In this document: positions 34,706 to 42,518 of the stretch, piece by piece
Position numbering within the stretch: the stretch's first letter is position 1
How the letters are laid out: each line of letters starts with the position of its first letter
Assembly (NCBI GenBank): GCA_902591315.1
Contig: CACJAI010000007.1
Coordinates: forward strand, 1-52,230
Source of the DNA: an uncultured Alphaproteobacteria bacterium
GTDB lineage: Bacteria > Pseudomonadota > Alphaproteobacteria > HIMB59
DNA: 52,230 nt
Direction: 5' to 3'
Notes under the pieces: generated by a model
The model's input: the letters and a program-made list of their open reading frames with translations, nothing else
Databases searched by the model: none
What the model was told of the DNA's origin: nothing
Position numbers and translations under genes: made by a program

Positions 34706-36979
34706 ATGGTTAATCAACTTGTAGCAGCAATAAAACCCTCTCAAATTCCGGGTTCTGATCCTCAGTCAACAAAATACTTAATCGTTCCAATATTTATATT
34801 TTTTGCCCTAATGATTTTTGCAATGATTAGAGGACCACAAATAATTTCAGGCTCGGGTATTGGAACTGCAATTATGGTTTCAACACCCCTTATTCTTGCT
34901 ACTTATGCTCTTACCGCGTTGGCTTTAGCCGGCAGAGTGACAGTCGATTTATCAATAGGACCGCTTATTGGGTTTATAAATGTAACTACAATACAACTTT
35001 ATGCTGCAGGCTATATTCAATCGCCAGTTGCATATTTCATATGTGCTCTTGCAATAGGAGTAATTTACCAATTTCTTTATGCCTTAATCGTAATTTTTAT
35101 AAGAGTTCAACCAATAATAGTTGCCTTAAGTATGTTTCTTGCTTTTTCTGGTATAAATTTAGTTATTTTACCAAGACCAGGAGGAAGAGCACCTGATTGG
35201 ATGTTATCATGGAGTGCTGGAACAGAGGTAGTACAACCCACACTAATACTTTTAATTTTCTCGACACTTATTTGGTACGCACTAACTCATACTGCTTACT
35301 GGCAACATTTAAAATTAATGGGTTCAGATGAAAAGTCTGCTTACACAAGTGGAGTGAGAATTTACGTTGTAAGAATTGGTGCTCATATTATTGGCGGAGT
35401 ATACGCTGCACTCGCAGCTATTGCATTTACAGGTTTAATTGGTTCCGGAGACCCAACTCAAGGTACTACTTATACATTGATGGCAGTCACAGCACTTGTA
35501 TTAGGCGGGTCAAGTTTAATTGGTGGAAGAGGTGGTGCGTTTGGAGCTATTCTAGGTTCAGTTAACATTTATTTGATAAATTTTATTCTATCAACTTTCA
35601 GGTTTGAAAGATTTCAAAGTTTCGTTACAGACTTATCATACGGTGCGGTATTGGTGGCTTCTCTTTTAATACTTATTGCACTTCCCTATATTCAAAAAGC
35701 ATTTAAAAATTTATCAGTTTTTGTATTTTTTATTATTGGAACATTAAGTGCTGCTGCTGTTCAAATTCATATGAAATTTGATCAAGTCACTAGAGGGACT
35801 GTGGGAGGTTTTGGAGGTAAATCTAAAGATGCTGAGATTTTTGAAAAAGCTCTTGAATCTGGAAGTGATTGTCTAATCACAGGTAAAGCATGTGCTGAGG
35901 GTGGAAATTCTACAGTGTGGATGTTTATTGCTATTGGAATAGCATCCCTGATTTATCTTGTTTATTTACTTGTAAAACATAGAGACGGGCCAACAGTGTC
36001 TTTTATTATTGCAGCAATTGTTATTTTCTTCGGTTGTGTATGGAGTGGCACGAGAGAGGCTTATTTCGTTAACGCTGATTTGGGCACAAACTTACAATAT
36101 ATTTTAAATTATGCTCCTCAGTATTTTACATCTGAATATCTAAGAGTTGGTGCAGGATTACCTGATTTTTCATCTTCCTCGAGTGCTTTGGTTGGCCTCG
36201 CTTACGCTTTAGCAACTTTAGGAGGAATAGTTTTCTTTACATCTGCGATAGTAATAATTGCTATGCCAAGATTTAGAAAAGAAATCAAAACACAAACATT
36301 GGTATTATTTGCAATAGCAATTTCATTTATTGTATTTGCTGCAATATCTTATTACGGAATTGAGTCAAATAGACAGAGTTTCTTTGGGATAGATGGATAC
36401 GCTGTAATACTAATTTTATTTTTACTTTTTTTACTCACGGCACCAACTCTTTTCTCGAATATCAATTTGAATAATGTTTTCATTATTTTCCTTGGTGTAT
36501 TAGCAATACTCGCTGTTTACTTTTTAGCTTCACCTTCTGGAACAATTATTACTGATGATGGAAGTAAGTTTTACTCTCCAATTATTACAGAATTAATTGT
36601 TGGCGATACATCATCAATTAACTATACAAGACCTATACGAGGAGAACTTATCACAAGTGATATTACTTGGCTTAAAGAAGCAGCTCTAATTATATTTGCA
36701 ATATTTGTATTTCAATTTTTTACATATTTAACAATGGGAGCAAAAATATCATTCGCTAGATTCAGACCTTACATTGCTATTTTAAGTATAGCTGCATTAA
36801 CATGGTCAGCGATGTTCTTCGCAATTGGTTATCCTTATTGGAAAATGATTTTAATTACTGCAATTGGAATAGCTATTTCGCCTCTGATATGGCAAGCGTT
36901 TGGTGTTTATAAAATAAAATTAAAATCTCAAGAAGGACTTGAAAAATGGGGAGGTCTATCAGAAGATAGAAAAGTTTAG
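34706..36979 (+). CDS. ABC transporter permease with large extra membrane domain
   Basis: The protein is 757 residues, more than twice the normal RbsC length. Residues about 30-335 are a typical CUT2 permease (RVTVDLSIGPLIGF, and VLGGSSLIGGRGGAFGAILG near residue 275). Residues about 340-757 hold roughly ten further hydrophobic helices separated by short loops and by one polar soluble segment (around 360-400, with CLITGKACAEGG). The second half lacks a recognisable repeat of the permease motifs. It is followed three bases later by a second permease, so the transporter is binding protein 31108, ATPase 29311 and these two permeases. The extension may form extra scaffold or translocation helices. 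Confidence 0.85.
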   Translation: MVNQLVAAIKPSQIPGSDPQSTKYLIVPIFIFFALMIFAMIRGPQIISGSGIGTAIMVSTPLILATYALTALALAGRVTVDLSIGPLIGFINVTTIQLYAAGYIQSPVAYFICALAIGVIYQFLYALIVIFIRVQPIIVALSMFLAFSGINLVILPRPGGRAPDWMLSWSAGTEVVQPTLILLIFSTLIWYALTHTAYWQHLKLMGSDEKSAYTSGVRIYVVRIGAHIIGGVYAALAAIAFTGLIGSGDPTQGTTYTLMAVTALVLGGSSLIGGRGGAFGAILGSVNIYLINFILSTFRFERFQSFVTDLSYGAVLVASLLILIALPYIQKAFKNLSVFVFFIIGTLSAAAVQIHMKFDQVTRGTVGGFGGKSKDAEIFEKALESGSDCLITGKACAEGGNSTVWMFIAIGIASLIYLVYLLVKHRDGPTVSFIIAAIVIFFGCVWSGTREAYFVNADLGTNLQYILNYAPQYFTSEYLRVGAGLPDFSSSSSALVGLAYALATLGGIVFFTSAIVIIAMPRFRKEIKTQTLVLFAIAISFIVFAAISYYGIESNRQSFFGIDGYAVILILFLLFLLTAPTLFSNINLNNVFIIFLGVLAILAVYFLASPSGTIITDDGSKFYSPIITELIVGDTSSINYTRPIRGELITSDITWLKEAALIIFAIFVFQFFTYLTMGAKISFARFRPYIAILSIAALTWSAMFFAIGYPYWKMILITAIGIAISPLIWQAFGVYKIKLKSQEGLEKWGGLSEDRKV

Positions 36980-36982
36980 TAA

Positions 36983-38374
36983 ATGGAGAAAAGAACTCAT
37001 AATTTTTTAAAAGGACTTGGAATTCTTTTTGCTGTTGCTGCTGGGATAGGTACCGCAGTTCTTGGTTACGTAGATAGAACTGATTGGATACAGGTTGCAT
37101 TTTACTCTGTAGCTGTTGTTGCCATTATTCTTTGGGGATGGCATTTTTTCTTAGTTAGATGGTCTTATCGATCTTTAGTAAAGGAGGATGGATCTCAACC
37201 TCCTGAAACTACTGAAACCACAAGTAAAAGAAGCCTTTTTTGGGACCTTATTGCAAAGAACTGGATAGCTGTTACGGGATTTTTACTTCTTTTAGGTCTT
37301 TTTATACTACTGTGTTTTTTGGTACCCGGGTTCTTCTCAGGTAGAACAGTCGTATCAGCAATCATACTATTAGGTTTCTTAATCTTAGCATTTCTTGCAT
37401 ACAAATTTTTAAATATTAATAAGAGCGTGATAATAGGAGTCGCCGTGTTAGTTGGTCTTTTTATAATTGGATCAGTTTCTATTGATGGCTTCTTATCATT
37501 GCAGAATATTAAATCTATGTTGGTTTTTGCCTCTTTCTTAGGGCTTGCAACTATTGGACAAACATTAGTTGTGATGTTAGGTGGCCTAGATTTATCAATA
37601 CCATTTTTAATTGGCGCAACTAATTTAGGATTAATGTCACTTATTTCACTTGGAGTCCCTCCTTGGCTTGCGTTTATAGTTATTCTTGCTTTTGGTACGA
37701 TTGTCGGGCTTTTCAATGGTTTGATAAGTTTTAATCTCCAAGGACAATCATTAATAGTCACGCTTGGAGTTGGGTTTATGGTAGTAGGCGGAGTACAGAT
37801 ATTGGTGTCACTACCTACAGTTACAGGTGGAACTGTGTTTGGTGTAGTTCCAGACTGGTTAAAGAACTTAGCGTCATTAAATGGAAAATTTTTTGGTCTT
37901 CCAATACCTCCAGTTATCTTAATTTGGATATTGATTTCAATTTTGTTAATTGTTGGACTAAGACACACTAAGTGGGGAAGAAACTTATATGCTGTTGGCG
38001 GAAAAAGGTTATCTGCTGATAGATTATCAATTTCTGAGAGAGCATATTGGGTTGGAGTTTATGTCATTAGTGGGTTTACTTCTGCAGCAACTGGAGCAAT
38101 GTTACTGGGTTGGAGTGGTGGAGGGTTCATTGGTGTAGGTGATCAATATTTATTTTTAACAGTGGCAGCTGTGGCTGTAGGAGGAACTTCCTTATTAGGT
38201 GGATATGGAGGATACGGATTTACAGTAATCGGTGTTCTTGCACTTCAAGTCATTAGTACATTTTTGGCTGGACTAGGTTTAAGTTTTGAGGGGCAACAAT
38301 TTATATTTGGTCTTCTTATTCTGCCTCTTGTTGCTCTTTATTCAAGAGCACCCCATATAAGGGAGCAAATATAA
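36983..38374 (+). CDS. ABC transporter permease with N-terminal membrane extension
   Basis: This 463-residue protein has a C-terminal RbsC-like permease (about residues 160-460), with MLGGLDLSIPFLIGATNLG and VAVGGTSLLGGYGGYGFTVIG. About 150 residues precede it: two hydrophobic helices (LGILFAVAAGIGTAVLGYV and VAFYSVAVVAIILWGWHFFL), a polar linker and then further helices. Normal permeases of this family are about 320-350 residues. It follows the enlarged permease by three bases and ends 124 bases before the rhodopsin gene. No terminator was seen after it. Confidence 0.88.
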   Translation: MEKRTHNFLKGLGILFAVAAGIGTAVLGYVDRTDWIQVAFYSVAVVAIILWGWHFFLVRWSYRSLVKEDGSQPPETTETTSKRSLFWDLIAKNWIAVTGFLLLLGLFILLCFLVPGFFSGRTVVSAIILLGFLILAFLAYKFLNINKSVIIGVAVLVGLFIIGSVSIDGFLSLQNIKSMLVFASFLGLATIGQTLVVMLGGLDLSIPFLIGATNLGLMSLISLGVPPWLAFIVILAFGTIVGLFNGLISFNLQGQSLIVTLGVGFMVVGGVQILVSLPTVTGGTVFGVVPDWLKNLASLNGKFFGLPIPPVILIWILISILLIVGLRHTKWGRNLYAVGGKRLSADRLSISERAYWVGVYVISGFTSAATGAMLLGWSGGGFIGVGDQYLFLTVAAVAVGGTSLLGGYGGYGFTVIGVLALQVISTFLAGLGLSFEGQQFIFGLLILPLVALYSRAPHIREQI

Positions 38375-38498
38375 AAATAATGAGTTTAATCAACAGATTT
38401 TGTCGCTTTTACAATGAATATTTATTTCAAAATATGAAACAAAAATTATTATTAATTAAAGAGGACGGTTAATATGTACTTAAGAGGAATAAGTTTTA
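38375..38498 (+). promoter_or_regulatory. Leader region of the rhodopsin operon with a short upstream reading frame
   Basis: This 124-base A/T-rich gap precedes the rhodopsin. Within it a 10-codon reading frame (ATG at 38474, stop TAA at 38504-38506) has its own GAGG ribosome binding site at 38461 and ends by overlapping the rhodopsin start. The rhodopsin ATG at 38499 is served by AGAGGA at 38483-38488, which lies inside the short frame. This layout allows translational coupling. No promoter boxes could be assigned. Confidence 0.5.
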
Positions 38499-39200
38499 AT
38501 GAATAAAATGCTTCTCCCTTACGACATTGTAGGGGGGTCTTTCTGGTTAATTTCTGTTGGCATGATTGGTGCCACCCTATTTTTCTTTTTTGAGCGCAGC
38601 AAAGTAAGCTCGAGATTTCATACACCGATGACAATGATAGCTGTTGTATGTTTGATGTCCTCTATACATTATTTCTTCGTAAAAAATCTCTGGGTAGTCA
38701 GCGGCACCGCCCCAACTTTATTAAGATATATAGATTGGTTTCTTAACTTTCCAATGCTTGTACTTATTTTTTATGCAATGCTTATGTCAGTTGTCAAAGT
38801 TAAACAAGGCATGTTCTGGAGATTATTGGTTGGAACTTTAGTTTTTGTTGTAGCAGGTTTCTTAGGTGCAGCGGGTTATATGAGCAAGACATTAGGTTTC
38901 ATTGTTTGGTTGGCTGGATGGTTGTACATCCTTGGTGAGCTATATGTTGGAGAGGCTGGAAGAGCAAATGCTAGATGCGGAAACGAAAATGTACAAATGG
39001 TTTTCTTCTCGAACAGACTTATTATAACAATTGGATGGGCTATATATCCAATGGGATATTTCATAGAGCATTTGGGTGGGGGTATTGATCCCAACAGTGT
39101 TAATGTGATTTATAATTTAGCAGACTTTTTAAATAAAATAGTTTTTGGTTTAATAATTTACAAAGCAGCAATACAAGACATGAGAGTTAATGGACAGTAA
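38499..39200 (+). CDS. Proteorhodopsin-family microbial rhodopsin with non-canonical DNI motif
   Basis: This 233-residue seven-helix protein aligns along its length with proteorhodopsins. Lys213 (in LADFLNK) is the retinal Schiff-base lysine and Asp209 its partner aspartate, His57 matches His75 of proteorhodopsin, and RYIDW contains Asp79, the proton acceptor (position 97). The second and third key residues are Asn83 (Thr101 position) and Ile90 (Glu108, the usual proton donor). Leu87 occupies position 105, where leucine or methionine gives green absorption. An Ile donor position predicts a slow photocycle, a sensor role or an unusual pump. Unlike many proteorhodopsins it has no signal peptide. 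No retinal-synthesis gene is adjacent. It is 27 bases upstream of the flotillin-like gene. Confidence 0.9.
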   Translation: MNKMLLPYDIVGGSFWLISVGMIGATLFFFFERSKVSSRFHTPMTMIAVVCLMSSIHYFFVKNLWVVSGTAPTLLRYIDWFLNFPMLVLIFYAMLMSVVKVKQGMFWRLLVGTLVFVVAGFLGAAGYMSKTLGFIVWLAGWLYILGELYVGEAGRANARCGNENVQMVFFSNRLIITIGWAIYPMGYFIEHLGGGIDPNSVNVIYNLADFLNKIVFGLIIYKAAIQDMRVNGQ

Positions 39201-39227
39201 CATCAACTTAGGAGGTGATAAATAGGT

Positions 39228-41216
39228 ATGAACATTACTAGTGGTGCAGATATTATTGCAATAATAATCTTAATAGCGTTAGCAATAGCAATTATAGTTT
39301 ACTTGCTACATTGGCTGTACAGGCGTTCCTCAAAGGAAATAGCGTTTGTTAGAACTGGTATGGGTGGTGAACAAGTTGTGATCAGCGGAGGTGCCTTCGT
39401 TTTACCTATTATTCATAACATTACCTCAGTGGGTATGAAAACTCTTTGTATAGAGGTTCAACGAAACGGCAGTAAATCTTTTATTACAAAAAATAGAATG
39501 AGGGCAGAAGTAACGGCTGAATTCTATGTAAGAGTAGCTCCTACAACTGAAGCAGTCTCAATAGCCGCGCAAACATTGGGAAATAGAACATTAGAGCCTG
39601 ATCATTTAAAGGAGCTTGTTCAAGGTCGATTTGTTGATGGACTAGGTGTTGTAGCCGCAAAAATGAGCCTTGATGAAATTCAAGAGAATAGATCTGAGTA
39701 CATTAAAAATGTTGCAGCTCATGTTGAAGAAGCTATTAAGCACACTGGTTTGGAGTTAGAGACTGTTTCATTGACATCTCTTAACCAAGCACCCGTGGGT
39801 GTATTCGACCCTTCAAATACATTTGATGCTGAGGGTTTAACTCAAATAACAGAATTTACTCAGTCACGTAAAAAGAAAAGAAATGATATTGAGAAAGATA
39901 CAGAGGTAAGTATTCGAAATAAAAACCTCCAGTCAATCAAGCAAACTCTTGAAATTGAAAAAGAGGAAGAATTTTCAAAGTATCAACAAAAACGTGAAAT
40001 CGAACAACAAAGAGCTATTGAAAATACTGAGACAGTAAAAACAAAAGCTGAGAAAGACAAAGAGTCTGAGCTGGCTGAAATCTCTTCAGAAAAAGATATT
40101 GAGATTGCAAAGATTAGCAAGAAAGACTTTGTTGAGATGGAAAAAAGTTTACAAGAAACTAAACTTATCCAAGAAATTGAGAAAAGAAGAAAAGAACAAA
40201 ATGAGTTTAAACAACAAACTTCTATCGAGATTAAACAAAAAGATATTGAGACAGAAAAAACTATTCTTGAATTAGAAAGAGATGTTGAATTCAGTCGTCT
40301 AGAAAAACAAAGATCAGTTGATATCAAACTTGCTGAGGAAAAAGCTCAAACAGCAAAAGAAGAAGCTAGAAAAAGGTATGAGTCTGAAGAGGCTTATATT
40401 ATGGCTGAGGAGCAAATTAAAAATGCAAAAACTGCTCAACAGAAAAATGTTGATGCGTTCAAAATTGCTGCTGAGCAAGAGACAAGAGTCTTAGATATTG
40501 AAAAGGCAAAAAGAATAGAAATTGAAGAAAAGCAAAAACAAATGGAAGTTCTAGAAAAATCTAAGTCAGTCTTAAAAACTAAAATGGAAGAAGAAAATGC
40601 TCGCGCTAAGGCTGTAGAAGCTGAGGAAAAAGTAAACACCATTAGAGATGTTGAACAAGCTGAGAAGACAAAAGCTCTTGGAGTAATAGACGCTAGTAAA
40701 AATGCTGAGAGAGAAAAGTTAGCATCGATGGCTGCAAAAATTAGATATGAAATTGAAGCAGCTGGCAAAAAAGCCCTTAATGAAGCAGAAAATGCTAGAA
40801 GTGATGCAAGTAGAAGAAGTGCACTTAGACAAAAACTCGCTGAAAAAATTGAGGGTATTATTAGAGAATGGGTTAGACCAATGCAAAACATTGACTCAAT
40901 TAAAGTTGTCGATGTAAATGGATTACCTGGATTTAGTCAAGGAGGAGGTGCTGAAGGAAGCGGCAACGCTGATAACCCCTCTGCGTCCTCAGGTGGATAT
41001 TCCAAAAAAGGATCTTTAGCAGATAATGTTGTGAATTCTGCTCTTCGATATAGAGCACAACAGCCGTTCTTAGATAGTCTTTTAAAAGAAATTGGTATGT
41101 CGCCCGGTGAGGCAAGTAATATCAGGAATATTTTAGGTGACTACGATGATCCTAAGAAGGACAAGCATATGAGATTTGATGAACAAGCCACAAAGACACC
41201 CAGGAAAAAGAAATAG
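39228..41216 (+). CDS. Flotillin-like SPFH membrane scaffold protein (YqiK type)
   Basis: This 662-residue protein has one N-terminal membrane helix (IIAIIILIALAIAIIVYLL), an SPFH domain (about residues 35-220, with GGAFVLPIIHNITSVGMKT and ALTAEFYVRV-like segments), and a very long Glu/Lys/Ala coiled coil (about 225-560). Near residue 570 is a Gly/Ser linker, followed by a C-terminal segment with QQPFLDSLLKEIGMSPGEA. These are features of bacterial flotillins such as E. coli YqiK, which organise membrane microdomains. A strong GGAGGT ribosome binding site precedes the start. It sits between the rhodopsin and the SCP2-like gene. Confidence 0.88.
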   Translation: MNITSGADIIAIIILIALAIAIIVYLLHWLYRRSSKEIAFVRTGMGGEQVVISGGAFVLPIIHNITSVGMKTLCIEVQRNGSKSFITKNRMRAEVTAEFYVRVAPTTEAVSIAAQTLGNRTLEPDHLKELVQGRFVDGLGVVAAKMSLDEIQENRSEYIKNVAAHVEEAIKHTGLELETVSLTSLNQAPVGVFDPSNTFDAEGLTQITEFTQSRKKKRNDIEKDTEVSIRNKNLQSIKQTLEIEKEEEFSKYQQKREIEQQRAIENTETVKTKAEKDKESELAEISSEKDIEIAKISKKDFVEMEKSLQETKLIQEIEKRRKEQNEFKQQTSIEIKQKDIETEKTILELERDVEFSRLEKQRSVDIKLAEEKAQTAKEEARKRYESEEAYIMAEEQIKNAKTAQQKNVDAFKIAAEQETRVLDIEKAKRIEIEEKQKQMEVLEKSKSVLKTKMEEENARAKAVEAEEKVNTIRDVEQAEKTKALGVIDASKNAEREKLASMAAKIRYEIEAAGKKALNEAENARSDASRRSALRQKLAEKIEGIIREWVRPMQNIDSIKVVDVNGLPGFSQGGGAEGSGNADNPSASSGGYSKKGSLADNVVNSALRYRAQQPFLDSLLKEIGMSPGEASNIRNILGDYDDPKKDKHMRFDEQATKTPRKKK

Positions 41217-41225
41217 GTATAAAAC

Positions 41226-41615
41226 ATGAGTATAGATGTAAAATCCTGGGCAAAAAAATATAAAGAGCTTACTGAAAAAGATGAAACCATAAAAGCGATG
41301 GCTAAATATTATACTTGTTCATTTCTTTTCGACATGGGTAGTGTGAAAGTAATTATCGAGATGCATGATGGAAAGGTAAAAAATATTAATACCAACCCTG
41401 GAGGTTTAGATCCATATGACTTTGCATTAAGGGCATCAGAGCAAACATGGAGAGAGTTTGCAAAGCCTGTTCCAAAACCTATGTTTCATGGTATCTATGC
41501 AGCCTCATTTAGAGAAGACCTTAAAATCGAGGGCAATCATTTAGTCTTAATGCAAAATCTTAGAAACTTTACTGTTCAATTTGAATTGCTAAGACAATCA
41601 GGAGTCCCAGTATGA
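41226..41615 (+). CDS. SCP2-like sterol/lipid-carrier domain protein
   Basis: This 129-residue protein has no signal peptide and reads like a small SCP2-fold domain: KVIIEMHDGKVKNINTNPGG near the middle, then FALRASEQTWREFA and LKIEGNHLVLMQNL. SCP2 domains carry hydrophobic ligands or form the substrate-binding part of multi-domain enzymes. It lies nine bases after the flotillin-like gene and 25 bases before an alpha/beta hydrolase, so it belongs to the same operon. A role in presenting a hydrophobic substrate is inference. Confidence 0.65.
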   Translation: MSIDVKSWAKKYKELTEKDETIKAMAKYYTCSFLFDMGSVKVIIEMHDGKVKNINTNPGGLDPYDFALRASEQTWREFAKPVPKPMFHGIYAASFREDLKIEGNHLVLMQNLRNFTVQFELLRQSGVPV

Positions 41616-41640
41616 TCAAGAGAATTGAAAGGAAAAATTT

Positions 41641-42504
41641 ATGGCAGTAAAACATCATGACCCAATAGGTAGATACGTTACCATCGAGGTAGATGGTCAA
41701 CAGTATAAAGTCTTTTATCTTTCAAATGGAAAAGGCACTCCATTAGTATGTCAGCATACTGCTGGATGCCACAATCATCAGTGGAGAGGATTACTGGAAG
41801 ATGAAGAAATTACTCAAAACTATCAAGTTATCGCTTACGACCTTCCAAGACATGGTAAATCAGATCCACCTCATAATACAGAATGGTGGAAAGAGGAGTA
41901 CAAATTAACAGCAGAGCATTACTGTAATTTTATTGTAGAACTTTGTAAGGCCTTAGACCTTGAAAACCCTATATTTATGGGTTCTTCTTTTGGAGGAAAC
42001 GTGGCTCTTCAATTAGCTCTGAAGTATCCTAATAAATTTAAAGCTGTCATTCCTGTAGAGGCTGCGCATTATTCCCCTGGCTTTTATATTGATTGGTGGA
42101 GGCACCCTCATGCCAATGCAGCTCAAGTGTGTGGTAGTGGTGTTTGGGATTTAATGGCCCCACAATCTCCAGATATGGATAGATGGTTAACTTGGCATTA
42201 TTACACTCAAGGATCAGAGGCTTTTAAAGGAGACCTTCATTTTTATTCAGTTGATCATGATTTAAGAGATGAGCTTCAAAATATCGATGGTCACAAGTGC
42301 CCTGTTATCATGCTGACTGGTACTTATGACTACCTAACCCCTCCCGAAGCAACAGAAGATACTGCCAGACAAATAAAAGGAGGAGTTTATATTGAAATGA
42401 GAGATATTGGTCATTTCCCGATGAGTGAAAACCATGAAGTCTTTAGAGTATATTTATTAGAGGCACTCAGAATTATTAAGGAAAAGACTGATTACAACTC
42501 TTAA
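41641..42504 (+). CDS. Alpha/beta hydrolase
   Basis: This 287-residue enzyme has the alpha/beta-hydrolase fold with the nucleophile elbow G-S-S116-F-G (in MGSSFGGNVALQ), the acid in TGTYDYLTPPEA and the catalytic histidine in DIGHFPMSEN. An early oxyanion-like segment is QHTAGCHNHQWRG. Esters, lactones or amides are possible substrates. It is read in the operon with a symporter and the dimethylformamidase-type enzyme, so it probably handles the same or a related amide/ester compound. A good ribosome binding site (GAAAGGAAAAATTT) precedes the ATG. Confidence 0.88.
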   Translation: MAVKHHDPIGRYVTIEVDGQQYKVFYLSNGKGTPLVCQHTAGCHNHQWRGLLEDEEITQNYQVIAYDLPRHGKSDPPHNTEWWKEEYKLTAEHYCNFIVELCKALDLENPIFMGSSFGGNVALQLALKYPNKFKAVIPVEAAHYSPGFYIDWWRHPHANAAQVCGSGVWDLMAPQSPDMDRWLTWHYYTQGSEAFKGDLHFYSVDHDLRDELQNIDGHKCPVIMLTGTYDYLTPPEATEDTARQIKGGVYIEMRDIGHFPMSENHEVFRVYLLEALRIIKEKTDYNS

Positions 42505-42518
42505 TTCAAGTTTGAGTT

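Noticed and set aside
37195-37968. A 257-codon open frame on the minus strand inside the permease gene
   Set aside because: It is fully antisense to a clear membrane-protein gene, has no family features and is explained by codon bias of the plus-strand gene.
40436-40891. Minus-strand frame of 151 codons, rich in Ser, Phe and Ala, inside the flotillin-like gene
   Set aside because: The composition mirrors the Glu/Lys/Ala coiled coil read backwards; no ribosome binding site or known domain.
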